A stretch of DNA of 64,000 bases. Source: Biscogniauxia marginata. Lineage: Eukaryota; Ascomycota; Sordariomycetes; Xylariales; Xylariaceae. The translations under genes and the position numbers were made by a program. The notes beneath the pieces are model-generated. The model did no database searches, had not been told where the DNA came from, and worked only from the letters and a program-made list of their open reading frames with translations. The DNA lies in the NCBI GenBank assembly GCA_022695795.1, contig MU404156.1:89681-153680 (forward strand), given 5' to 3'. Shown one piece after another: positions 14,084 to 25,874 of the stretch (within the stretch, counting starts at the first letter, position 1; the number at the start of each line of letters is the position of its first letter).

Positions 14084-15585
14084 TCAAATCCCCTGCTCCC
14101 CAACCCGCGCAGTCCCCAGGCCGCTATGGAGCGGCCACTCGTCCTCGGAGCGTACGCTAGGATCTCGCTCCGCAACGATGTCCTGAAGCCGCCAAGCACC
14201 TTCGTATCCAGCTGCTGCGGCCGCGTCCCGGCTAGAGCCCGCCCGCCCGCTGAGGTCCGCCGGCGTTTCAGGAATGGTCCCGCCCTTTCGAAACCTCTTG
14301 GGGATGAACGTCGTGCACATGGTTTCGCGGAACGGCCGACTCGTACCAAACACGACAAAGGTGAGCAGGCCGGGCGTCACGCCGGGCGTGAATGTCAAAA
14401 AGTCCCCCCGCGCTCGCTCTGCCGAGAGATCGGGTCCGTGGGTCTTGTCTGTCGAGTTGATTCTCAGCTGTCGTCCCTGGAAGAATATCAAGCTTATCTG
14501 GAAACACGAGAACACGACGAAGGCAATCGCGAACCGTGTCAACATCCATCTGTCGTAAATGCTTGTCGATTTCTTTCGTACTGATACCCTGTTCCTCGGC
14601 CATCGTCTCCTTCCCGTCTCTTCTGCCCCCCCCGCGGAGTTCCCATATCCTACATGCCAAGATAGCACGTTGCGTCGTATATGTATGTATTTCCCAAGGA
14701 TCGCTAGAAGCAATATAGCACCGATTGCGAGACTTGCCATCACTATTTCCCGTGTTAGTTGGTGGGTCCAAGGGGCAGCTTTTCTGCTCTCACACACTAC
14801 AGATGTCGGCCAGCACTATAAAAGCTGTGGGTGACTGGCGCACTACATCGGCGTGTAGGAGGCCAATTAGCAAAGCAGGCAACAAAACTGCAGTACTCTT
14901 GGTGACCCCTAGGGTCCACCGTCTGATTCGCTTATATATTTTGAGTTCCGTATAACCGTAAACTGATCGCGTAAGTGCGCCGGCCCTTCGGAAAATCGTG
15001 TCAGTTCTGCTGGGGCTTTCTTTGGAAGCCTTAGGGCCTAGGCGAGCAAATAGGTACCAGAAAAGCGTCAATAGTGACTCTACATTGTACGAATAGTATT
15101 CTGTAGTTGCCTGTCAATAAAAAATCGCTCGCCCCTCGAGAGGCTGATGGAAACTGACGGATGTAGAATAGTACACGATCAACGTCAGTCGGTAAGTTGA
15201 CCAGCCCCAGCTCTGGATCGCTGGCGTCCCCAATCGTCATGTAATACTCGAGGGTCTTATTGTCTCTCCACCGAGCAATCAGGTGGCATTGCTGGATCAC
15301 GCTCGCGACGGTACTCAGGAGAGTGAAGTAGGACAAGAAAGCGACGTCTGGTATTTTACGACGTAAGAACATACCCCTATTACATTCGCGGTACAAGCCT
15401 CGGGGGAAACGGGACAGAGAGAGAGAGAGAGAGGCCTTGTAACAAAGAATAAACTCACAACTAGTCCTCTCGCGGTGGATCCAGACCAGCCATATCAATA
15501 GGCAGCTGCATGTCGTGCACACGAGGGAGTATACGAGGACGCCGACCGCCGTGCCCAAGGCCTCCTCGGGGACTTGAGTCGACAT
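14084..15585 (-). CDS. Fungal seven-helix integral membrane protein, function unknown
   Basis: Four exons (15585-15459, 15347-15159, 15100-14801, 14742-14084) encode 424 residues with consistent phases (1,1,1). Predicted helices lie at about 14-36, 44-62, 110-125, 174-188, 198-223, 271-293 and 320-338; helix 5 spans the last exon junction, which supports the splice. Blocks such as SYNVESLLTLFW (109-120) and FLTFTPGVTPGLLTFVVFGTSRPFRE (320-345) resemble a fungal family of uncharacterised seven-helix proteins that I know only as hypothetical or GPCR-like. The tail after 345 is polar and probably cytosolic, as in receptor-type topologies. The first intron contains an (AG)n run. Ligand or transport role is unknown. 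Confidence 0.65.
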
Positions 15586-17534
15586 TATCCGAATGCCTCG
15601 ATGATGCCTCTCTCGCTGCTCGGGCCATAGAGGAGTTTAGGGTGCTGAGTATCCGAAAACTAGGCGCGCATATGATATGTAATTGGGAGAGAGAAAGGGA
15701 GTGAGGGCGAGAGTGGGAGCGGGAGAGAAACCCCAGAATCTGACCCGTCCCTCTCCCTTAGGAACTGACGGTTACGAGGGACGCCGTCGTTTCTGATCTA
15801 GTTCGACACGCCGCGGATTTTGATCGTAGTAATGGAACTCGGGGTCGGGTTCAGATCTAGACGAGCGCTACCGCAGGTAAGGTTCATGGTTGGCGGATGC
15901 TGATTATGTAATTTATTTATCTCTTTCGAAAAATTATTTTTTTATGACCTACTATTGCCACACATACATATACAGTCTTTACAAAACTAACATCGTGGGG
16001 GAAATATGATAGATCTAACTGCAGCTTACAGAAAGCGAGTTGCCTTCGTGTAAGCCTCGTTGCTTCTTAACGGTATAGGCCATATTCTTTTCGATAGCCA
16101 CGTTCACAACAGATACTAATGACTACTCTCTACCCACGTGATATAGCATCCATGTGTGTGACTGAGTGTGGCTTTCGTTGGTCCACGGCCAATCGCGTGT
16201 AAGGAGGGTGCTCGTTCTCATGGTCTAGACAGTTTCCCTTTCTGTTTTTTTTATGATAGAGAGAAACGAACAAGATAGTTATTGACTTGTCCTAGCACAT
16301 ATATTATATATGTGTATGTTGTACACGTATGTGTGTTGTGAGTCGACGTACTTACACTTCCAACAATACAGGCAATCCTCCTGCATAGGACAATTAGCTG
16401 ATAGAGGAGAGCCCGTATTATTTTATTTGGAAAGTGAACTAGTTAAACACAGTAGTTAGGCTTTTGCTTCCTCGTATCATTTTACAAGTGCATAAGGGCT
16501 GGGCACGTCGCACTTTTATACTAGCATGACTCGAAAGCTCAATGCCGCCCCTCTTTGGCCCCTTTGCTTCAGCCCACCAGAGATCTACAGGGCAAGACTA
16601 TTCGTTGTTCCTAGTAATCTAGTGAGGCTACATATATCAGTGTCCCCGGCACGGGTTAGACAAGAGGACATCGTTTTTCTGGGTCTAAGATCGTGAATTC
16701 ATATATGTTTACCTATCGACACCCCCTCTCCCCCCTTCTCCTCTCGATGAGAGAGGTTCATCTATCTCTTCCTTACCTATTTTCTCGCTAAAGTTTATAC
16801 GTAGAAGCCACGTTAAAGCTAGCTTCCTTAGTAGGTGCTGCCGGGGAACATGGATGCCTTGCCGCCCTAACGAGTTGAGCAAAGCGCTAACAATGAATAG
16901 ATCAAGCCAGGTCACGAATCGAGACCGCAATGGATCACCGCCGTCAAACCTTATATTTATACTGGAATCGGTCGAATAGAATTAGATCAGATATAACGAC
17001 CTTAGATCCTTAAGTGAATACAGGTGTGCGATTTAATCCCTGGGAGTTTCCTGGGTTTGTACGAGATTCCCAAGATTTCGGATATAAAAGAATATCTAAG
17101 ATATGACATAAGAGGGAGGCCGGAAAGTCCATCTCATGGCGAGGATAATTAGCTTTCTAGGTTATGCATATTGTAGATCTCCACTTGAAGGTAAAAAGGG
17201 TGGTTCTACATGCTAAGTGCTTTGAACCGTCACATATTGTTGGGTAGTAGTCACCCTGGGTATGTTTTAAGCCAGGGACAAATGCTTTTTCTTTATTCCT
17301 CTTATTTTTCTTCTCCTGTTCGTTGACCTAGTGTTCGGCCTATACTAGTATAGTATGGTGTACATCTAAAGGGTATGTGTTCGTTTCCATTCCATAGTGT
17401 GAGTATTCGGAAATGTACCTCTCTATATGCCAACCCCCCAAGGTCCTTGATATCCACGGTGTCTTATTTTTGGCACTCCCTACCCCCTTTTCCCGAACCT
17501 ATGCTCTTATTTTTAAGTCTCAAAGGTATTATTT
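15586..17534. other. Intergenic, no gene seen
   Basis: This 1.95 kb stretch lies between the membrane-protein gene and the 3' end of the aminopeptidase gene. It holds a TATATATGTGTATG-like simple repeat near 16310-16335 and pyrimidine-rich tracts. ORFs are under 75 codons and featureless. The first few hundred bases are expected to be the promoter of the membrane-protein gene. Confidence 0.5.
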
Positions 17535-20500
17535 TTACAGGCGCAACTTGTAGCCGTTCTCCTTGACCCAGGTGGCCACATCGTCGCGGTCGCGCTTCAC
17601 CCATGATATCTTGCTGCGAATAGCATCCTTGCTCTGGGCTAGAGGCTGCTCGAACATCTTGGTGTCGATGTCCTTGAAGAATGTCTCGACTCGCTCGAGC
17701 TGCTCGGCTTTGGAAAAGCTTGATATGCAGATAGTCACCATGGAGCCCAGGATTGGAGGGTTGCCGCTAAGCCGCTTGTAGATTTCGGGCCACTTCTCTG
17801 TCAGCCAGGTGAACAGCGCTTCGATACCCTCGGCATGACTTCTTAGACCACTTGCGGGAAGATACAGATCCTGGCTCTTGACCTCGCTACTCAGGATGAA
17901 GTCGAGAGTTTGCTGGATAAGCGCGGGGTCCTTGGCGCGGCCGATAGACCGCAGGGCCGTATTACGCTCATCGCTATTTGTAGAGCTGCGGAAGAACTTG
18001 ATAATTGCATCGTACTGCGAATCCAATTAGCCTCCCCGCATCGATTTTCACGACGATGAGCTGTTCTTACCTCTTCCTTCCCACCATACTTGAGAGCTAT
18101 GCCGAAGACGCTACCCCTGATGTTCGGGTGAATAGCTGACTTATCGCCGGCCATGTATTTGTTGAACATCTCCTTGGATGCTGTTATGATCTTCTGATCA
18201 CCAGCCATACCGGCAGCACCAAAAAGCATGGCTTTAAATTGCTGCTCAACGTGACCGTCCTTGTCCGTGAATGTCCAACCCAATTTATGGGCCCTCTCGC
18301 TAACGAGCTCCTGAACGAATGCTTCCAAGCCATTCTTGACGGCCTCGTCTTCAAAGATCCATGCCGACTGCACAGTAGCAACTCGAGCAATGATCTCACT
18401 CCAGACTACGAAAGACTCTTCTGTGTTGAAACCTTTCAGTAGGTTTAGGACACCGGATGTTTTCTGGTAGCCCGACGTGGCAAGAGCACCAGCGTCGGCA
18501 ATCATACCAGCACGGTCCTCAACTGTCAGGAGTCCGTCCTTAGCAGATAGACCAAGCTTTTCAAGTCGCTCGGGGGTATAGGATGTCCGGTAGATGCTGG
18601 TATGGTTCGCGTTGAGCTTAAAAAAGTCCAGATCAGGGACCTTGTAGACCCCTTCCCTCTCACTTAATGTCAGAGTCTCGTCTACTCCATCTTTTGTTCG
18701 GAGACCCAAGAAGACAGGATACAGTACCTTGTCCTCTTCGGGCTTCGTGTCGCCAGTTCTCAGGAATCGGTTTTGTTTCACGTGGATCGAACTGTCCTTC
18801 TCGTTCTCAGTGACTTGAACGACTGGGTAGCCAACATTCTTGGTCCAGATGGACATGATTTCTTTTACAGGTTTGCCACTGGCATCCTCAAGAGCGGCCC
18901 ATAGATCTTCTGTCCGAGTATTCCCGTAAGCGTGCTTCTTGATATATCGTCGGACACCTTCTAAGAAGGTCTCTTCGCCAAGATAAGTTGAGATCATGCG
19001 GAGAACACACGATCCCTTGGAATAAGAGATGGCATCGAAAATCTGGTCCACTTCGCTAGCGCGCTTGACTGGCACCTCAATAGGGTGACTGCTCCTCAGT
19101 GAATCAAGACCAAGGGCACTCTGTAAATTATCAGTTACGTAATTTTCCCAGACCTTCCATTCAGGGTAGAACTGATTGCAGCCTAGAGGACGAATTAGCG
19201 AGGTGAATCGTATGGTCATATAGACACATGGCAGCGCGGACTTACTCAGCCAGCTCATGAGCGTTGCAAAACCTTCGTTCAGCCATAAACCTTCCCACCA
19301 GTCCATAGTCACGAGGTTACCAAACCATTGGTGCGCCAATTCGTGCTGTACGACCTCGGCAACGCGCTCCTTCATAGCGGCACCACTAGCTTTCTCGTCT
19401 AGCATAAGGTCAACGACACGGTAAGTGATCAAACCCCAGTTCTCCATGGCTCCGGCGGCAAAGTCGGGAATGGCTACCATGTCCATCTTGGGCAGCGGAA
19501 ATTCGGCCCCGAATATCTTTTCGTAGTAGTCCAAGGTCCGAGCGGCGAGCTCGAGCGAGAAGCGTCCATGCTCAATGTCAGAGCTCGGAGGCGCGTACAC
19601 TCGAATCGGGACGCGGAACTTGTTGGTCTCGATGTAATTCAGCTCACCAATGATGAAGGCAACCAAATATGTAGACATTAGCGGCGTGGTGTTGAACTTG
19701 ACGGCCTTCTTGGTGGTCCCGCTTATCTCGGAGTGGACCTCTGACTCGGAGGCAACGTCCATGTTACTCAGACATGTCAGGTGCTTCTCCGCGATGAGGG
19801 TGATGGTATACTTAGCCTTGTGCATAGGCTCGTCGAAGCAGGGAAACGCTCTCCGGCAGTCATTGGCCTCCATCTGGGTCGTAGCCAAGATCCCCTCCGA
19901 CCCGTCGGGCTTCTTGTAGGTAGAACGGTAGAAGCCGGCCATCTGGTCGTTCAGCTGACCTTTGTACTTGATCTCCAGCTGGGTCTTACCCTTCGGGATG
20001 GCATCCTTGAGCTCGATCTTAGAGACCTGTTTGGACTTGTCATAGGTGATAGCAGAGGAAGAGCTGGTCGTAGAAGTTAGGTCCACAGATCGTCAGAAAA
20101 TGCTGTGCTAACATACCTTATAATGCTCTCCCCAGACTTGATGTGGGCGCTGTGGATGTCGATCTCGATAGTGTGGAGAGAAATAGACCGGGTCTCCTCT
20201 TGAACATCGAAGTCGATAAGTACCTTACCCTCGAAGGTGAAGTTTTTGAGATCGGGCTCGAGAGTCACGTCGTAGTGCTTGGGAATAACGTTGGTTGGCA
20301 GCAGCTCGCGGCCTTGGGTGGGATCCGGGTTGGCCCCACCGGTGTGGTCGATATCCCCTGCGAGTCTGCACATATTTTGTCTCCGGTAGGAACAATGGCG
20401 GACAGAAGACGTGGAAAGTGAAGTAGAAAGGTGAGAGTTGCTAAGGAGAGTCGGTCGCGGTGTAGAAGAAAGGTAGCCAAGCTCGGGGGTGCTAGGACTC

Positions 20501-20574
20501 GAGCTGAACTGCCACGTTAGTCTGAGAACCCGGGGTCCGAAGGTAGGGAGATCCAAGCCAAGGTGTTCAGACAT
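17535..20574 (-). CDS. M1-family zinc aminopeptidase (Ape2/Aap1 type)
   Basis: Four exons (20574-20117, 20063-19246, 19182-18071, 18014-17535) encode 955 residues. The protein removes N-terminal amino acids from peptides, with preference for neutral or basic residues in this family. Visible are GAMENW near 355 (substrate recognition), the zinc site HELAHQWFGN near 390, NEGFA near 414 with the third zinc ligand Glu, and the ERAP1-like C-terminal helical domain up to KLRL. An inner ATG at 20373-20371 (MCRLAGD) would give 888 residues, closer to the yeast enzymes. The extra 67 residues are rich in Ser, Thr, Arg and Leu and could be a mitochondrial presequence, so two forms from two starts are possible. 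Introns are 53-63 nt. Confidence 0.93.
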
Positions 20575-21831
20575 ACATGTGCCTATGATAGGATGAGGCT
20601 GGTCGTGCAGCGATGCTACTGAAGCAGGGATTGTGCCTCCACTGGGGAGTATAAGGAAGGTGAGTGTGATGTAGGGAACGAAGTCTGGTGGACGTTGTTA
20701 AGTTTCGAGGAATCGACCCAACACGACCAGCAGTGCGAAAAGACATGCCTATAATACAAGCACTGCGAGCAGGTAAGAAAAAAGGACCTAAGTAGATAAA
20801 TAAAAAATTATGTACAATACATGGTACATCTAAATAGAGGGGTAGATATGTAATGAGGGGCAGCTGGGGCCGCAGCGCAGTTTCCTATTCGTCGTACAGG
20901 AATAACAACGGGCAACGGCCTCCTGTGTGATGGGAAGTTCGTCACTGCAAGAACGACAAAGCCCTAGAATTTCTGGGAAGCAGCAGTCCCGAGCAATGCA
21001 GCCATACCTAGCACACAGGCGGTGTACTTGCTGCCATCTTCCTAGCCCCACGCACGGAAGAGTCCCGTCCCGTCCCTCAAGGTCCCCTCCCGTCTGCGAG
21101 TCTAGAACACACGCCTACGGTTACAAAAAGTTAAGCCGCCCGCTGCCATTGGGACTTGTCCTGTCGTGCAACGAGAGATAAGGGGAACATGCAATTGTGT
21201 CTGATGCGCGTACGCGTCACAATAGAAAAGCCGGGTGAACGAATGGCACGGCAAGGTAACTGAATGAAATTGTCTATCAAGTTACCTACCTAGTCTCCGT
21301 CCCCGTCCCCGTCCCGTTCCCCTGGTTCAACATGTTTTCGATTAGATGCACTAGGTTACCATGTATGTTCGTCACACTTCGATGTCGGCAAACTGTCACA
21401 TTCTATTAACGACTCGGTATATATAACAAGCAATGAGAGCTAATTGGTCTTGTAGGTCGGGTCAAAAGACTCCTTGCTCCTTTTGGTAGGACATGAATAA
21501 CAGCCAATTTATAATGATAGCTCTGGATCCCATTAACCGTGTCTCGATATCATTACGTGACCATCTATGTCCTACATTTATTATTATTAAACAAACGTAC
21601 ATCATGTCAATAGGACGTGCTAGCGATAAGTCAGTTTACTATAATACATATAGATAAATATACCTTAGGTACTTAGCAATGGAAAGCGTCAGAAATAGAG
21701 AGAGGTGTAGGAACGCGGGAACCCAGATGATGATTGGAATATATATTTTACTCAACCCCCTAATTTTGGGTATACTTCTATCATGATATGCATGAAGCAC
21801 CTAAGGTATCATACTCCTATTATAACTGTAT
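20575..21831. other. Intergenic: aminopeptidase promoter side, then PRP28 3' flank
   Basis: No coding signal was found. A short (CCCCGT)-type repeat lies at 21297-21320, and a few GGTACCT-like motifs occur. ORFs of 60-84 codons at 20830-21181 have no features. Confidence 0.5.
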
Positions 21832-24108
21832 CTAGTTCCAACTGCCGGCACCACCTTTCCCGCCAAACCCGCCCTCCTCGATCTTCTTCCCTCCCTTCGT
21901 CGGCTTCTGCTGCGCGGCCTCGTGACGACGCAGTTCCTCTGGGACACGAGAGATCGAGCTCTTCGACAGCATCTGTTTGAGGTCGTACATGACGTCCGCA
22001 TCCTCGTTGCCGAGGAACGTGATGGCGATACCGCTCTTGCCCGCACGACCCGTACGACCGATACGATGGGTGTAGCTCTCGATGCTCATGGCCATGTTGA
22101 AGTTGACGACGAGCGATACATCCGGAACATCGATACCACGCCCGGCAAGGTCCGTCGCCACCAGCACGTCAGTTGTGCCATTGCGCACTGACGCAAGGGC
22201 CTGTTCTCTCTGCTCCTGCGTCTTGCTGCCGTGAAGCGTGACCGCAGAAAAGCCCATGTGCTTGATCTCCCGCGCCACGGCATCGCAATTGCGCTTGATG
22301 TTGACGAAGACGATGATGGGTGGTGCGAACTCGTTCGAGGACAGGATCTCTTGGAGTCGCTTTTTGCGGCGGTCCTCACCGGGCACGAATTCAACCCGTT
22401 GCTCAACCGTATCCACAGCCTCGCCGGCGTTACCGATGGTCACGGTGGCGGGCCGGCGCAGATATTTCTTGGCAATTTTCTCGACGGCTGCTGGCATAGT
22501 GGCCGTGTACATCATGGTCTGGCGGTAGCGATCCTTGCCGCCCAAGTGTCGACTCATTAGCTGCGCGTCTTCTGCCGCTTCCGTATCCGGCTTCTCGTTG
22601 CTGACAGGGAGTGCGTCCAGAATCTTGTTGACGGGTTCCTCAAAACCCATGTCTATCATTCGATCGGCCTCGTCCATGATAATGTAACAGCACTGAGACA
22701 AGACTAGCAAACGACGTTCGATGCAGTCGACCAATCGACCAGGGGTAGCAACAATGATTTCGGCACCATTCCGTAGGGCGAATGCTTGTTCCTCAAGTGA
22801 GTGACCACCCACAAGACTTACAACGGTGAAGCCGTGCGGTGTTGCAAACTTCCGTGCCTCCGTTTCAATCTGCTGGACCAGTTCTCGAGTTGGGGCAATG
22901 ATAAGTGAGTACGGCCCATCATTCTTCGTAAGCTCGTTCAGCGGCGGCAGCTCTGAAATGTAGACCAGCAGTGGCAGTAGGAAAGCTGCCGTTTTTCCTG
23001 AACCGGTAACAGCAACACCAATCAGATCCCTCGCCTGTAAAGCAATGGGAATGGCTGCTCGCTGGACGGGGGTAGGCTCATCGTAACCAACTTGGGAAAT
23101 AATGTCCAGTAACCGTCGGGGTAATCCTGATTCCTGCCAATTTCGCATCGGGTTGGGGATGAGCCCACCCTTTGTTGAAATACCAAAGTCCTCTTTGAAG
23201 ATACGCCAGTCGCGTTCCCGCATGTCCTCCAGTTTCTTCTCCGACCAGTGCTTCCCTAGCGCGTTGCGGTTTGCCCTCTCCTTCGCCCGATGGGCCATTT
23301 CTAATAACTCTTGGGCTCGCGCAGCGCCATTCTCGGGATCGCGCTCGGCAAGTGACATGGCGTATTTTCTCGCATTTTCCTCCGCCATATCATCGCCAAA
23401 GCCGGCCAGCCTTCCCCTTCCGAAAAAAGTTGGTTCAGCTTTCTCCGAGTAGATGGGGTTGTGGTCCTGGCTGGTATCCTCCTCGGCGTCCCACTCGAAG
23501 TTGAATTTCTTTTCCGTCGTCCTTCTTCGTTTCTTCTTGGCCGAGAATGTCGACTGGTTCAATTCTGGCCCCATATATCTCGCCCGGATCAGAGCAGCCT
23601 CTGTCTCCTCTGGCGCTCGCCGTTTCTCTCCTGCCGACGCCCCTTTGTTGCTTGGCTTCCCGCGTGTATCGGCTCGAGAGTTTCCGTTCTCATGACTGTT
23701 CGTGTCGCGTCTATCGTGGACAGCTTGGCGCATAGCCTTGGGGCCGGTCGGGACGGCAGGTCTGGCATCGCGATCGTGCCCACGTTCGCGATCGCGGCCG
23801 GCACGCCTGTCCGATCTCGGTACGCTCGTAGACATGCCACCGGAGCCATTCCGCGACGACTCTGGTGCTTTCCGGCTCTGCTTTTCTTCCTCTTCTTTCC
23901 TCTTCTCTTGGGCCAGTCGCTCTCGTTCGGCCTTGGATATAAACCGCGGCTTCGCAGCAGCTTCGTCAGCTAGTTTCTTCTTGCGTAGAATATCTTCGAT
24001 ATCCAGGGGCTCCTTTCTTTTGTTAACGATTCCATTCGTATCGCCGTTTGTGCCGTTCGTACCGTTGGTACTGCTGGCGAGCGAGCCCGCCCGCGGTTGC
24101 ATTCCCAT
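21832..24108 (-). CDS. PRP28: Pre-mRNA splicing ATP-dependent RNA helicase PRP28
   Basis: A single exon encodes 758 residues. The protein is the DEAD-box ATPase that unwinds U1 snRNA from the 5' splice site so that U6 can pair, in the nucleus within the U4/U6.U5 tri-snRNP. Residues 1-200 are low-complexity and charged, with KRKEPLDIEDILRKKK, a KAERERLAQEKRKEEEEK helix and an Arg/Asp-rich stretch; this matches the fungal and metazoan N-terminal extension. The helicase core shows a Q-motif, AVTGSGKTAAFL near 367, PTRELVQQIE, TPGRL, DEAD near 479, TATMP in place of the common SAT motif (usual for PRP28), VATDLAGRGIDV near 657 and HRIGRTGRAGKSG near 684. The end is Gly/Lys-rich. The gene is divergent from the mL59 gene with 471 bp between. 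Confidence 0.95.
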   Translation of the reverse strand: MGMQPRAGSLASSTNGTNGTNGDTNGIVNKRKEPLDIEDILRKKKLADEAAAKPRFISKAERERLAQEKRKEEEEKQSRKAPESSRNGSGGMSTSVPRSDRRAGRDRERGHDRDARPAVPTGPKAMRQAVHDRRDTNSHENGNSRADTRGKPSNKGASAGEKRRAPEETEAALIRARYMGPELNQSTFSAKKKRRRTTEKKFNFEWDAEEDTSQDHNPIYSEKAEPTFFGRGRLAGFGDDMAEENARKYAMSLAERDPENGAARAQELLEMAHRAKERANRNALGKHWSEKKLEDMRERDWRIFKEDFGISTKGGLIPNPMRNWQESGLPRRLLDIISQVGYDEPTPVQRAAIPIALQARDLIGVAVTGSGKTAAFLLPLLVYISELPPLNELTKNDGPYSLIIAPTRELVQQIETEARKFATPHGFTVVSLVGGHSLEEQAFALRNGAEIIVATPGRLVDCIERRLLVLSQCCYIIMDEADRMIDMGFEEPVNKILDALPVSNEKPDTEAAEDAQLMSRHLGGKDRYRQTMMYTATMPAAVEKIAKKYLRRPATVTIGNAGEAVDTVEQRVEFVPGEDRRKKRLQEILSSNEFAPPIIVFVNIKRNCDAVAREIKHMGFSAVTLHGSKTQEQREQALASVRNGTTDVLVATDLAGRGIDVPDVSLVVNFNMAMSIESYTHRIGRTGRAGKSGIAITFLGNEDADVMYDLKQMLSKSSISRVPEELRRHEAAQQKPTKGGKKIEEGGFGGKGGAGSWN

Positions 24109-24579
24109 GACGGGCGTCTTGGTGCGAGAAGCTGTTGGTGGAGATGTAGATGTGAAGGAGTGTTGTTTTTCGTCGTCGTAAGGGTTCAGTAGAGTGTCAC
24201 TGAGGAATCTAGTCTGCTAGTGCTATCGCTTCAGGAAGGCGTTGTCAAAAGAGTCAGCAGCCGTCGAGGGCTGTCTCTGTAGATTAGGTAGGTAGATTGT
24301 TAAATGTTTGTAGGGTAAGTTTGGTAAGTTTTCCTTTAAGGCAGGGAAAGGCAAATCGATGGCTGCTGCTGCGGAACACCGAACACTGGAGAATGGGATC
24401 CACTATAGTTTCACAGCCAATCGGAGGATTTAGCGCCACATCCCTGCTAAAGTACCACCAAGTACCACCAAATACCGTCAAAAATTGGGAAGCTCTCCAG
24501 TCGAGCTGTCGCTGGCCCTCTCTTCTTGAAGAATCCAAGGCGAGCCTCTACGTTCAGTTTTCGCTCTTCACCTGCGAAG
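24109..24579. promoter_or_regulatory. Shared divergent promoter region, PRP28 and mL59 genes
   Basis: These 471 bp separate two genes that face away from each other, so both promoters must lie here. A GTAGGTAGATTG motif and a triplicated AAGTACCACC-like unit (24451-24480) are visible. No TATA box stands out. Confidence 0.45.
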
Positions 24580-25208
24580 ATGGCGGTCAACATGAAATAC
24601 GTCGAGCTGGCGAAGCAGCTGCACCCGCGCCTGCAGCGGTTCCTCGCCAAGTACCCCCCGAACCAGATCCTGCCCGCCTCGACGAGAACGAACACCGTCA
24701 AGGACGGCGCAACGCCCAACCCGTTCCTCCCGCACAAGCACCCCATCACAGGCAGGTGGCACGAGCCGGAGTACTCGCTGAGGCGGCAGGCCGAGCTGGT
24801 CAAGCTGGCGCGCGAGCAGGGCGTAGAGGAGCTGCTGCCGTTCACGTCCAAGGGCACCGAGGAGCGGATACGGAACAGGGTCGAGCACGGTCTGCGGGTA
24901 CGGGGTACGGGTGTTGGGCAGAAGGTCAAGGGTCACTTGCACGAGAGGATGTTGGCTGCCAAGTACGTCACGATCGCCCGAGACTACCCAGGCGCTCTCC
25001 CACGAGGGAGTGGCCGGTCGAACATATACCAGATACTAACTATGGGAACAGGATGGAGAAGAGGAGAACAGCCATGCTGGGAATGCCGAGGCTTGTCAGA
25101 GAATGGCGGAAGGCAAGTCTTCTTACACATATATTCTTACCTTGCTACGACGATGCTAACCGAAAGTTGCAGACGGGGAAGAGCAAATGGACGAAATACC
25201 CCAAATAA
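24580..25208 (+). CDS. Mitochondrial large-subunit ribosomal protein mL59 (Mrpl25 family)
   Basis: Three exons (24580-24962, 25052-25112, 25173-25208) encode 159 residues. This is a fungal-type mitochondrial ribosome protein (mL59, yeast Mrpl25). The family blocks are clear: YVELAKQLHPRLQRFLAKYPP (residues 6-26), NPFLPHKHPITGRWHEPEYSLRRQAELVKLA, and GTGVGQKVKGHLHERMLAAK running over the first splice into MEKRRTAMLGMPRLVREWRK. It is strongly basic at the end. The second intron (25113-25172) starts with GC (AAG before GCAAGT) and ends TTGCAG, with a GCTAAC branch site. The last exon is only 12 codons including the stop, so automatic models may miss it. Confidence 0.88.
25113..25172 (+). other. 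GC-AG intron in the mL59 gene
   Basis: The donor is AAG before GCAAGT, the branch site GATGCTAAC lies about 15 nt before the TTGCAG acceptor. Without removal the frame runs into unrelated sequence; with it the product ends in the expected Lys/Trp-rich tail. Confidence 0.8.
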
Positions 25209-25874
25209 ACGTCTATATGATGAAATTTCGGTACGATTTCGCGGGCCGCTTGAGTGTACAAACTTTATGTATTATCTTATACGGGAACATCCTAGGGTTA
25301 CATGCCAGGATACCAAAAGCATCATCAGCATCGGGAAGCTCAGGAGCTTGCCAGACTTGTACACGTGAGAAGAGGGACGTGATAACGAAAGGCATAACGA
25401 AAGGTATAACGCAGGTAGGAAAACCCCTGTTGATGGTAAGTATCAAATGCAAAAAAAAAACCCGGTCTACAATATGGCCAAATATCTATCTCCCTCCTTT
25501 AATTCCCCTTTCTTTTCTTGATTTGATAAGTCTTTCGTACATGCTCACGTGACTCGTCCGCGCGATTGACTTCAACCCTCAAAAAACCGGTTTTCCACTC
25601 TTAGCATGTGCCAGAGACTCGGATCTCAACTTACACGAGGGCGCAACTCTCCCGATCTTCGTTTTTTATGACGTTATTATAATATTTTATCAATCACCTC
25701 CTCTTCTTATTCCCCCCCCCCCCAATTTTCTTCCCAATTCCTGAATCCCACAATAAAACCGACAGAAAACCAATCAAAGATTGTTTGGTTTTCTTCTTCT
25801 CTTTTTAGTCTAACCAGCTACTTACCCTTGAAGGGAGGAGGGAAGGAGAGGCGAATTCTGTCTTTTCTCCCCTA
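25209..25874. other. Intergenic: mL59 3' flank and DPH4 promoter
   Basis: No coding signal was found. A run of 12 C (about 25712-25723) and pyrimidine-rich tracts (25660-25810) precede the DPH4 start. A short direct repeat (GAAAGGCATAACGAAAGGTATAACG-like) lies at 25386-25412. Confidence 0.45.
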
